Shown one piece after another: positions 14,998 to 22,000 of a stretch of DNA of 39,598 nucleotides. The stretch is from the NCBI GenBank assembly GCA_904501715.1, contig CAJGCD010000006.1, positions 1 through 39,598 on the forward strand, in the 5' to 3' direction. The translations under genes were made by a program, and so were the position numbers. The first letter of the stretch is position 1, and each line of letters opens with the position of its first letter. Origin of the DNA: an uncultured Clostridia bacterium. GTDB taxonomy: Bacteria; Bacillota; Clostridia; Oscillospirales; CAG-272. The notes below the pieces were generated by a model, which did not search any database, was not told the DNA's origin, and saw only the letters and a list, made by a program, of their open reading frames with translations.

Positions 14998-15720
14998 TTA
15001 TACTAAGGAATACGCGTCCTCGTCGCAAATGACGGTTACGTCGGGATGTAAACAGAGAAGAGACGCGGGGCAGGAGGTGGTTATTCCGCCCGTTATTACC
15101 TGACGTATGGCATCTGCCTTGCTCTTGCCCGATGCCAGAAGGATTATTTTTTTCGCCTTGAAAACGCTGCCTATACCCATAGTTATGGCGTGGGTAGGCA
15201 CTTCGGATACAGACGCGAAAAATCTTGCGTTGGCACTGATGGTGTCGGGGGTGAGAGCGGTGAGGTGAGTTCCGCGGTGCAGCTCATCCTCGGGCTCGTT
15301 GAAGCCTATGTGTCCGTTTCTTCCTATTCCCAAAAGCTGAACGTCAATGCCCATTCGGTCTATAAGCTCATCGTACTTTTTACATTCGGCGAGCACGTCC
15401 TCCGCCGACCCGTTGGGCGCAAAGGTATTGGCTTTATCTATATCCACTCTGTCAAAGAGCTTTTTGTTCATAAAATATCGGTAGCTTTGACTGTTGCTTG
15501 AGGATATGGGATAGTATTCGTCAAGATTTACAGAGCTTGTCCTCGCAAAGCTCAGCTCGCCTCTCTCGAACAGGTCTGTCAGATAATCGTACACTCCCAC
15601 GGGAGTACCTCCCGTTGCCAGACCGAGAACGCAATCGGGCTTGCTTTTTATTATTTCAGCCAGAAGTTTTCCCGCTTGGGCTGACATTTCCTCATAGTTT
15701 TTTGTTACTATTATTTTCAT
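14998..15720 (-). CDS. nagB: Glucosamine-6-phosphate deaminase
   Basis: 240 residues, the short Bacillus-type NagB. It converts glucosamine-6-P to fructose-6-P and ammonia. LGLATGGTPVG (32-42) binds the phosphosugar. NLDEYYP carries the catalytic Asp67, and GIGRNGHIGFNEP contains His137. The Asn before GH, where E. coli has Asp, is also found in B. subtilis NagB as I recall it. ASGKSKADAIRQVITG completes the C-terminal part. GGAGG lies before the ATG at 15720. No nagA or N-acetylglucosamine transporter gene is nearby; it is monocistronic with its own promoter. Confidence 0.95.
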   Translation of the reverse strand: MKIIVTKNYEEMSAQAGKLLAEIIKSKPDCVLGLATGGTPVGVYDYLTDLFERGELSFARTSSVNLDEYYPISSSNSQSYRYFMNKKLFDRVDIDKANTFAPNGSAEDVLAECKKYDELIDRMGIDVQLLGIGRNGHIGFNEPEDELHRGTHLTALTPDTISANARFFASVSEVPTHAITMGIGSVFKAKKIILLASGKSKADAIRQVITGGITTSCPASLLCLHPDVTVICDEDAYSLV

Positions 15721-15750
15721 TGGTCATACCTCCTCTGATTTACTCATCAT

Positions 15751-15779
15751 ATTGTATCACTTTTTTTGTTGTTTGTCTG
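15751..15779 (-). promoter_or_regulatory. Probable promoter of nagB
   Basis: Minus strand CAGACA (15779-15774), 17-base spacer, TACAAT (15756-15751), 30 bases before the ATG. The -35 matches four of six consensus bases. Confidence 0.6.
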
Positions 15780-15889
15780 CATCTTTTTACAATTTTTTAA
15801 TGGATAATGACAATTTTAGTTTACACCCGCCTTTGCATAGTATTGTAAAAATGAGGTAAACTAAAAATATATGTAAGAGGAGGTGGCGG

Positions 15890-16966
15890 ATGGTATCGCG
15901 TATCTTGTTACCCTTTGAGAGGGCAGAGGAAAAGGTATTTAAAGGCATCTCGGGCTTTGGGGGAGGAAGCCTTGCGGTTGGCAGGGTTGATATTACATCT
16001 GGGAAAGGAGAGACGGTCAAGGGAGAAGCATCGATGCTTTGCTTTTTTGATGGGAGCGGCGGAGAAGGCACTGTGGAGAAGCTGTGCGGCAACGCGCCCG
16101 CGGGGGTCATAGTGTCCTCGGAAGCCATATCCTCGCGGCTCATAAATCTCCTTATATGCAGAAGGATACCCTATCTTATACTCAAGGACGGATTTTCTCG
16201 CCAATATCAAGGGAAGGTAGCTCTTCTTGATACCGAAAAAGACGTGCTTATAATAGACCCCTGCCTTGAGACGCTCAATTCCTATCCCGCGGCGAGAGTG
16301 GCACTTGAAGCGTGCCGATTGACCGAGCCCTCCCACAGACTGCTTATGAGGTCGCGCGACGGAGAAGCCATAATGCTTGATGCCGAGGAAGCAAGGCGAG
16401 AGGGAGAGCTGTTTGACGTTCTTGCGGGTATAGCGGAGGAGTATTGCGGCAAAAAAATCACCGTAGGTCAAAAGCTTCCATTGGAGGAGGGCGACCGAGA
16501 GCGCTTTTGTGAGGATACCGAGGCGCTGTTCAGAGCGGCTGTGTACGGGAGCTTTTCGGTACAGCTTGAAGGTTATTCCCGCCCCGAGGACATAAGAGTA
16601 GGGCTCGAGCTTATGCACAGGGTGTTTTGCAGACTTGAGGCAGAGGGGAGAGAATTCAACGGCTATCTGCCCCGTGGAGTTTTGCTCAGTGCACCCGTGT
16701 GGCTGCTTGGCGCTCCTCCCTTTGCCAAGGCGGATTTTCTCACGGTGGACCTTGACGCGGCGGCGGCAGGTCTATTGGGGCTGTCAGCGGAGGAGCTTGG
16801 AGAAGCAAGGCTTCCCGAGGAAACCTTGGAGCTTGTATGGAAAGAGCTGATACCCCGTTTTTCTCGGGGCTGTCCGCTGAGAGCAAAAAGCAGGATATTG
16901 GCGGGCAAAGAGGTACTGTATGATTGGATCTCTCTTATGGGAATTGACGAGCTGTATATCCCGTAA
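15890..16966 (+). CDS. PtsI-like (PEP-utilising) pseudoenzyme
   Basis: 358 residues. The order matches the middle and C-terminal parts of PTS enzyme I. Residues ~45-135 resemble the swivelling phosphohistidine domain (GVIVSS..., IPYLIL, IDPCLETLNSY), but the TSHTAIMAR stretch with the catalytic His is replaced by AISSRLINL. Residues ~205-358 follow the PEP-binding barrel: TEALFRAAVYG for the ILRASAFG element, PEDIRVGLELMHRV, LLSAPVW for VETPAA, DFLTVDLDA for DFFSIGTND, and LAGKEVLYDWISLMGIDELYI for LAGDERATLLLLGMGLDEF. The usual catalytic Glu, Asn-Asp and Cys are all lost. AGGAGGTGG precedes the ATG. It ends just before the glnN promoter. It looks regulatory rather than enzymatic; its role is unknown. 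Confidence 0.75.
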   Translation: MVSRILLPFERAEEKVFKGISGFGGGSLAVGRVDITSGKGETVKGEASMLCFFDGSGGEGTVEKLCGNAPAGVIVSSEAISSRLINLLICRRIPYLILKDGFSRQYQGKVALLDTEKDVLIIDPCLETLNSYPAARVALEACRLTEPSHRLLMRSRDGEAIMLDAEEARREGELFDVLAGIAEEYCGKKITVGQKLPLEEGDRERFCEDTEALFRAAVYGSFSVQLEGYSRPEDIRVGLELMHRVFCRLEAEGREFNGYLPRGVLLSAPVWLLGAPPFAKADFLTVDLDAAAAGLLGLSAEELGEARLPEETLELVWKELIPRFSRGCPLRAKSRILAGKEVLYDWISLMGIDELYIP

Positions 16967-16980
16967 GGAGCAGAAAAGTA

Positions 16981-17009
16981 TTGACAAGAAAAGGAAAATG
17001 GTATATAAT
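16981..17009 (+). promoter_or_regulatory. Consensus sigma-A promoter of glnN
   Basis: TTGACA (16981-16986), 17-base spacer, TATAAT (17004-17009), 46 bases before the ATG at 17056. Because the promoter overlaps an apparent longer reading frame, the longer start must be wrong. Confidence 0.88.
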
Positions 17010-17055
17010 AACTGTGATTGTTTATCCTTGTCTAAATTTTAAAGAGGTGAAAAAT

Positions 17056-19146
17056 ATGGTAAAAAACGTTCCCGAAATATTTGGGTGTATGGTGTTTAAC
17101 GAAGACGTTATGAGAGAAAAGCTTCCCGAGGACGTGTTTAAGTCCCTGAGCAAGACTATTGCTACGGGAAAGACTATTGACGCGTCTATCGCTGCTCCCG
17201 TTGCGGCGGCTATGAAGGAATGGGCGATAGAGAAGGGCGCTACTCACTACACTCATTGGTTCCAGCCCCTAACGGGACTTACGGCGGAAAAGCACGACTC
17301 CTTCCTTTCCCCCGACGGCAGCAGTAAGGTAGTAATGGAATTTTCGGGTAAGGAGCTTATAAAGGGTGAATCCGACGCATCCTCCTTCCCCTCGGGCGGA
17401 CTTCGCGCTACCTTTGAGGCAAGAGGCTATACCGCTTGGGACCCCGGCTCTTATGCCTTCGTAAAGGACGGTACGCTCTACATACCTACGGCGTTCTGCT
17501 CCTATACGGGCGAGGCACTTGATACAAAGACTCCCTTGCTTCGCTCTATGGATGCTATAAGCATTCAGGGCTTGCGTGTCCTCCGTCTTTTCGGAGATAC
17601 CGAAGCCAAGCGTCTTACCACCACCGTGGGCGCGGAGCAGGAATATTTTATAATAGACAAGAAGCTTTACGATAAGAGAAAGGACCTGCTCTATACGGGA
17701 AGGACCCTCTTTGGCGCCCACTCTCCCAAGGGACAGGAGCTTGAGGACCACTATTTCGGACCGCTGAAAACAAGAATAAGCGCCTATATGGCTGACCTTG
17801 ACGAGGCGCTCTGGAAAATGGGCATACACGCCAAGACCAAGCACAACGAGGCGGCTCCCGCTCAGCACGAGCTTGCTCCCGTATACGTAAAGACAAATCT
17901 TGCCGTTGACCATAATCTTCTTATTATGGAATATATGAAGAAGATAGCCGAGAAGCACGGACTTGTATGTCTGCTTCACGAAAAGCCCTATGCGGGTGTT
18001 AACGGCTCGGGTAAGCACAATAACTGGTCGCTTTCTACCGATACGGGAAAGAATCTCTTAAAGCCCGGCAAGACCCCTGCCGACAACGTGCTCTTCCTGC
18101 TGGTTCTTGCGGCTATTATCAAGGCGGTTGACGATTATCAGGACCTTCTGCGAGTATCGGTTGCTCATGCGGGCAACGACCACCGTCTGGGTGCGGCGGA
18201 AGCTCCCCCCGCTATACTTTCGGTATTTGTAGGCGAGGAGCTTGACCAGATAATAGACTCCATAGTCAAGGGCACACATTACGAGGGCGCAAAGGCGGGA
18301 ATGATGGATCTGGGAATACCCTCCATACCTACCTTCCGCAAGGATACCACCGACCGAAACCGTACCTCTCCCTTTGCCTTCACAGGTAACAAATTCGAGT
18401 TCCGTATGCTTGGCTCATCCCAGAATATCGCTCTGCCCAACGTGGTTCTTAACACCGCCGTTGCCGAGAGCTTCCGTCAGTTTGCCGACGAGCTTGAGGG
18501 TGCGGAGGATTTCAAGAGCGCGGTAGCTAAGCTTATAAAGGATACCTTTGCTAAGCACAGAAGAATAATCTTTGACGGAAACGGATATTCCTACGAGTGG
18601 GAGGCAGAGGCGGCGCGACGCGGTCTGCTTAATCTTAAAAATTCGGTTGACGCCTTCAAGTGCTTCAATCTTCCCAAGAATGTGGAGCTTTTCTCCCGCC
18701 ACGGAGTTATGAGCGAGGTTGAGATAAACTCCCGTGAGGAGATCTTCTTTGAAAATTACGCCAAGGTCATAAATATCGAGGCGCTGACTATGATAGAAAT
18801 GGCGAGCAGGGATATAATCCCCGCGGTGAACGCTTATATGTCCGAGGTGGCTCAGGGGGCAAACGCAAAGGAAAAGCTCATTCCCGGCTCCTGCGCTGTG
18901 GAGAGAGATATCATAGAGAAGCTTTCGGGGCTCTGCTACAAGGCATATCACGTTCTCGAAAAGCTTGAGAGGGCTGAAAAGATGGCGGCACTCATACCCG
19001 ATTGCGTGGCTCGCGCCGAAGCATACAGGGATAACGTCATCCCCGCTATGGTCTCTCTGCGCGAATCGGTAGACGAGATGGAGAAGCTTACCTCCTCCGA
19101 ATATTGGCCGCTTCCTACCTACGGTGATATGATGTTTAAGGTTTAA
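17056..19146 (+). CDS. glnN: Glutamine synthetase type III
   Basis: 696 residues from the ATG at 17056, preceded by AGAGGTG. GSIII makes glutamine from glutamate, ammonia and ATP as a double-ring dodecamer and is typical of Bacteroidota, cyanobacteria and Clostridia. Visible motifs: VGAEQEYFIID (metal-binding Glu), KHNEAAPAQHELAPVY, NGSGKHNNWSLST, AGNDHRLGAAEAPPAI, and RNRTSPFAFTGNKFEFRM. The length (~700) and the C-terminal helical extension ending SEYWPLPTYGDMMF are characteristic of the type. Monocistronic between its own promoter and a very strong terminator. The adjacent amino-acid ABC importer on the other strand fits a nitrogen-handling neighbourhood. No PII or TnrA-like site was recognised. 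Confidence 0.96.
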   Translation: MVKNVPEIFGCMVFNEDVMREKLPEDVFKSLSKTIATGKTIDASIAAPVAAAMKEWAIEKGATHYTHWFQPLTGLTAEKHDSFLSPDGSSKVVMEFSGKELIKGESDASSFPSGGLRATFEARGYTAWDPGSYAFVKDGTLYIPTAFCSYTGEALDTKTPLLRSMDAISIQGLRVLRLFGDTEAKRLTTTVGAEQEYFIIDKKLYDKRKDLLYTGRTLFGAHSPKGQELEDHYFGPLKTRISAYMADLDEALWKMGIHAKTKHNEAAPAQHELAPVYVKTNLAVDHNLLIMEYMKKIAEKHGLVCLLHEKPYAGVNGSGKHNNWSLSTDTGKNLLKPGKTPADNVLFLLVLAAIIKAVDDYQDLLRVSVAHAGNDHRLGAAEAPPAILSVFVGEELDQIIDSIVKGTHYEGAKAGMMDLGIPSIPTFRKDTTDRNRTSPFAFTGNKFEFRMLGSSQNIALPNVVLNTAVAESFRQFADELEGAEDFKSAVAKLIKDTFAKHRRIIFDGNGYSYEWEAEAARRGLLNLKNSVDAFKCFNLPKNVELFSRHGVMSEVEINSREEIFFENYAKVINIEALTMIEMASRDIIPAVNAYMSEVAQGANAKEKLIPGSCAVERDIIEKLSGLCYKAYHVLEKLERAEKMAALIPDCVARAEAYRDNVIPAMVSLRESVDEMEKLTSSEYWPLPTYGDMMFKV

Positions 19147-19165
19147 TAAATACCGCGAATAAACG

Positions 19166-19209
19166 AAAAAGCGCGTACAGCAGAGAAAGCTCTGCTGTAC
19201 GCGCTTTTT
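19166..19209 (+). terminator. Strong rho-independent terminator of glnN
   Basis: Perfect 15 bp stem (19171-19185 with 19190-19204), loop AAAG, followed by TTTTT. A-run upstream makes it symmetrical. Confidence 0.95.
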
Positions 19210-19276
19210 GCATAACGAAAATCCTTTGAGACATAGCGTGACTCAGGAAAGGTCAATCTCAAAATAGCGCCAAACC

Positions 19277-19302
19277 GTAGGGACAGGCGTCCTCGACTGT
19301 CC
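19277..19302 (+). repeat. 26-base palindromic repeat, left copy
   Basis: Starts GTAGGGACAGGCG and ends CTGTCC. It matches the reverse complement of 19413-19438 with no mismatch. Each copy itself contains GGACAG...CTGTCC and can fold into a small hairpin, so this looks like a REP/BIME-style unit in inverted pairing rather than simple transposon ends. Confidence 0.85.
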
Positions 19303-19412
19303 GAGCAAACAAACGATAATCACAAAACCAAATGGCGGCTGTAAAATAACGAAGTCTTCTCAATTACGGGGTTGATGCTCATATTTTTGCAAAATTAACT
19401 TTATGCGGGAAC

Positions 19413-19438
19413 GGACAGTCGAGGACGCCTGTCCCTAC
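19413..19438 (-). repeat. 26-base palindromic repeat, right copy
   Basis: Exact inverted copy of 19277-19302, separated from it by 110 bases. No direct target duplication is visible outside the pair. It may serve as a transcription barrier for the ABC operon arriving from the right. Confidence 0.85.
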
Positions 19439-19475
19439 AAGCCGAAAAAAGCTAACAAAATGTATTTAGAAAAAA

Positions 19476-20264
19476 TTAAATACTACCGAAAGCCGAGAGA
19501 AATTCGTGCAGACGCTTGTTATCGCTGGCGAATATCTCCTCGGGGCTACCCTCGGCGGCTACTACTCCGTCGTCCATAAATACTATCTTATCGGACACCT
19601 CGTGGGCGAAATTCATTTCGTGGGTGATTATGACCATAGTCATATTTTGCGCGGCGAGGCTCTTTATGACCTTAAGCACCTCTCCCGTTATCTCGGGGTC
19701 GAGGGCGCTGGTGGGCTCGTCAAAAAACAGAATATCGGGCTTCATCATAAGTGCACGTGCGATAGAAACTCGTTGCTGCTGACCGCCCGAAAGCTGACAG
19801 GGGTAATAATCTCTCTTATCCGAGAGTCCCACGGAAGCCAGAAGCTCCTCAGCGTTCTTTTCTATTTTTTTGTACTCCTCTGCAAGCCATTCCTTGCCCA
19901 GCTTTTCGCTCTTTGCCTTGTCCTTTGCGCGGAGCTCGGGGGCGAGAGTGAGATTTTTCAGAGCCGTGTATTGAGGAAAGAGGTGAAAGGACTGGAAGAC
20001 CAGACCGAAATTACATTCGCTTACGGCCTTGGAGTTGCTTTTTTCCTCTGCCTCTGCGTCAAAGCAGAGCTTCCCGCCAACCGTAACAGTGCCCTCGTCG
20101 GCTACCTCAAGGGCGTTAAGACAGCGCAAAAGCGTAGTCTTTCCGCTTCCCGACGAGCCGATTATAGACATTACCTGTCCCTGCTCCAAGGAGAGGTCGA
20201 CTCCCTTAAGCACCTCAAGCTTACCAAAGCTTTTTTTAATATTTCTTGCTTCAAAAAATGCCAT
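19476..20264 (-). CDS. Amino-acid ABC transporter ATP-binding protein
   Basis: 262 residues, PAAT (polar amino acid) type GlnQ/HisP family. Walker A GSSGSGKTT (~36-44), Q-loop in NFGLVFQSFHLFPQ, signature LSGGQQQR, Walker B ILFFDEPTSALDPE, and the H-loop in VIITHEMNFA. It is slightly longer than the usual ~240 because of a charged insertion (~125-150) before the signature. It drives import with the permease whose stop codon is only 2 bases upstream; the ribosome site AAGGT lies inside that gene's end. Last gene of the operon. Confidence 0.94.
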   Translation of the reverse strand: MAFFEARNIKKSFGKLEVLKGVDLSLEQGQVMSIIGSSGSGKTTLLRCLNALEVADEGTVTVGGKLCFDAEAEEKSNSKAVSECNFGLVFQSFHLFPQYTALKNLTLAPELRAKDKAKSEKLGKEWLAEEYKKIEKNAEELLASVGLSDKRDYYPCQLSGGQQQRVSIARALMMKPDILFFDEPTSALDPEITGEVLKVIKSLAAQNMTMVIITHEMNFAHEVSDKIVFMDDGVVAAEGSPEEIFASDNKRLHEFLSAFGSI

Positions 20265-20266
20265 TG

Positions 20267-20938
20267 TTATACCTTAAAGTAGTCAAGTTTCTTTTCAAGC
20301 TTTCCAAGTCCCACGGTAAGCAATCCGTTTATTATCAGGTAGAATACTCCCGCATAGAAGAGGGGGAACAGGGTTACCTGAGTATTTACCAGATTTTTAG
20401 CTACCGTAAACAGGTCTACGGATATTATGACGCTTGCCAGAGCAGTGTCCTTGACCAGAGTAATTATTTCGTTTGACATGGGGGGAATGACTCTTTTTAC
20501 TACCTGCAAAAAGATGACCTTAAAAAAGGTCTGTGAACGGCTCATACCCAATACCTGAGCCGCCTCGTACTGTCCCTTTGATATGCTCTGGATCCCGCCT
20601 CTGTATATTTCCGAGAAATAGCAGGCGTAATTTATGGAGAAGGCTATAATGACAAGCATAAGCTTTGCGGTAGCCCCTCTTACGTAAAAATTCCAGCCGA
20701 ACATACCCGACAGTGTTGAGGGAATGAACAGATAAGCAATAAGCTGGAGCATCAGAGGAGTTCCTCTGATGACCCAGACAAATGCTTTAACTATTGCGCT
20801 TATTATTTTTATCTTCGACTTTGAGCCCATTGCTATGAGCAATCCCAGTGGGAGAGCGGCGGCAAGGGTGGCGGCGAAGATAAGAAAGGTATAGAGCAAT
20901 CCCTCGAGTAATTCAAGATTTATTTGCCCAAAAGACAT
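20267..20938 (-). CDS. Amino-acid ABC transporter permease (HisM/GlnP family)
   Basis: 223 residues with about five membrane segments. The family features are the RGTPLMLQL stretch after the second helix and the EAA loop GGIQSISKGQYEAAQVLGMS that contacts the ATPase. A single permease gene means a homodimeric pore. It is 26 bases downstream of the binding-protein gene and overlaps nothing; the ribosome site is weak (AAGGTAC), suggesting lower translation than the binding protein. The substrate is a polar amino acid by family, not resolved further. Confidence 0.92.
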   Translation of the reverse strand: MSFGQINLELLEGLLYTFLIFAATLAAALPLGLLIAMGSKSKIKIISAIVKAFVWVIRGTPLMLQLIAYLFIPSTLSGMFGWNFYVRGATAKLMLVIIAFSINYACYFSEIYRGGIQSISKGQYEAAQVLGMSRSQTFFKVIFLQVVKRVIPPMSNEIITLVKDTALASVIISVDLFTVAKNLVNTQVTLFPLFYAGVFYLIINGLLTVGLGKLEKKLDYFKV

Positions 20939-20964
20939 ATTTGCCGTGTACCTTTGATAAAGAA

Positions 20965-21816
20965 TTACTCAGCGTCAGCCTTCTTTATGCAGGACTCGCC
21001 CGCGGAGCCTTCCTCAGCCGCTACGATAGCATCGGACATATCCTCGGTGGTCTTGTACTTCTCCTTGTCTTCCTTGCGGATAACGGCTACCTGCTTGTTG
21101 TTGAGGTAGGGGATGGAGATCTCCATAGCCGCGAGTCTTTCCTCGGTGATGGTCATACCGTTCCAGATGCAGTCGATAGATTTAGCCTCGAGAAGAGCCT
21201 CCTTGGAGTTCCACTCGATAACCTCGAATTTTACGTTGATGCCAAGCTTCTGGGCAACTGCCTTTGCAAGCTCTATATCAAAGCCGATAAGCTCGCCGTC
21301 CTTTTCGTACGCGATGGGAGCGAAAACGGTGTAGCCTACGATAAACTCGCCCTTGCCTGCTATGTAGTCCCAGTCAGCCTGCTCGGAAGCTGTGAGCTCG
21401 GCAACAGTCTTGGTGGTGTCTATGCAAAGCTCGGACTTGATTCCGTACTTTTCTGCGAGAGTGTCAACCGTTCCTGCCTTTGCGAGGTCGATAAGAGCCT
21501 GGTTTATCTTCTTGATAAGACCGCTGCCCTTTCTTGCCGCGATACCGTACTGCTCGGTAGAGAGAGCAAGGTTCTCAACTATCATAAGGCTGTTTGCGTA
21601 GGTGGTATCCTGGCTCATATAGTAGCCTGCCATGATACTGTCCATAACGCCAACGTCTACTGACTTGGTGTTGAGCTGAAGGAGTACGTCCATCTGTGCC
21701 TTGAGAGGAGAATATTCCTTACCGAAGTTTAAGTCGTTTGCACCGCAGGATGCGAAGGTGAAGAGTGCGCCTGCCATCATAAGGAGGGCGAGGACGAGAG
21801 AAATAATTTTTTTCAT
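20965..21816 (-). CDS. Amino-acid ABC transporter substrate-binding lipoprotein, circularly permuted
   Basis: 283 residues, first gene of the operon. Signal peptide with lipobox FASC, lipid Cys24. The mature protein is a type II periplasmic-binding (SBP_bac_3) fold in rearranged order. Residues ~29-128 carry what is normally the second half (FGKEYSPLKA, VDVGVMDSIMAGYY, QYGIAARKGSGL, GTVDTLAEKYGI). A linker follows (~129-155). Then comes the normal first half (EFIVGYTVFAPIAYEKDGEL, IGFDIELAKAVAQKLG, SIDCIWNGMTITEER, YKTTEDM, AAEEGSAGE) at 156-283. The ORF ends at a normal stop before the permease. New termini fall in the second lobe, so the lipid anchor is on the lobe opposite to the usual one. 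Ligand-binding elements are all present, so it should bind an amino acid. Confidence 0.9.
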   Translation of the reverse strand: MKKIISLVLALLMMAGALFTFASCGANDLNFGKEYSPLKAQMDVLLQLNTKSVDVGVMDSIMAGYYMSQDTTYANSLMIVENLALSTEQYGIAARKGSGLIKKINQALIDLAKAGTVDTLAEKYGIKSELCIDTTKTVAELTASEQADWDYIAGKGEFIVGYTVFAPIAYEKDGELIGFDIELAKAVAQKLGINVKFEVIEWNSKEALLEAKSIDCIWNGMTITEERLAAMEISIPYLNNKQVAVIRKEDKEKYKTTEDMSDAIVAAEEGSAGESCIKKADAE

Positions 21817-21849
21817 AACGTGTGTCTCTTTTCTTTCTAAAATGTTTTA

Positions 21850-21871
21850 TCACTTTACCTTGATAAAGTGA
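21850..21871. promoter_or_regulatory. Inverted repeat at the start of the ABC operon transcript
   Basis: TCACTTTA (21850-21857), 6-base spacer, TAAAGTGA (21864-21871), perfect. It lies just downstream of the -10 box at the expected transcription start, a typical place for a repressor operator; a small RNA hairpin is the alternative. Confidence 0.5.
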
Positions 21872-21878
21872 CTGTAAT

Positions 21879-21907
21879 ATGATACCACATTTCTCTCCCT
21901 TTGTCAA
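21879..21907 (-). promoter_or_regulatory. Sigma-A promoter of the amino-acid ABC operon
   Basis: Minus strand TTGACA (21907-21902), 17-base spacer, TATCAT (21884-21879). Confidence 0.8.
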
Positions 21908-21944
21908 GAGCTTTTCGAGATTTTCTTCAATATGTATATACTAT

Positions 21945-21973
21945 TTGACTTTGCCCGCTTCTTGTGGTATAAT
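21945..21973 (+). promoter_or_regulatory. Sigma-A promoter of the MFS-GH2 gene
   Basis: TTGACT (21945-21950), 17-base spacer, TATAAT (21968-21973), 27 bases before the ATG. Confidence 0.8.
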
Positions 21974-22000
21974 GATAAGGTAAAAAATTGGAGGTGTAAA

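Larger units (their letters stand above)
19147..19475. other. Gene-free region between glnN and the ABC importer
   Basis: 329 bases without a credible ORF. It holds the glnN terminator (to 19209) and the inverted repeat pair at 19277-19438; no other hairpin terminator is evident after the ABC operon stop codon. The stretch between the two repeats shows nothing I recognise. Confidence 0.7.

Noticed and set aside
16981..17055. Longer N-terminus of glutamine synthetase starting at TTG 16981
   Set aside because: The apparent start is the -35 box of a consensus promoter; ATG 17056 has a ribosome site and fits the family start.
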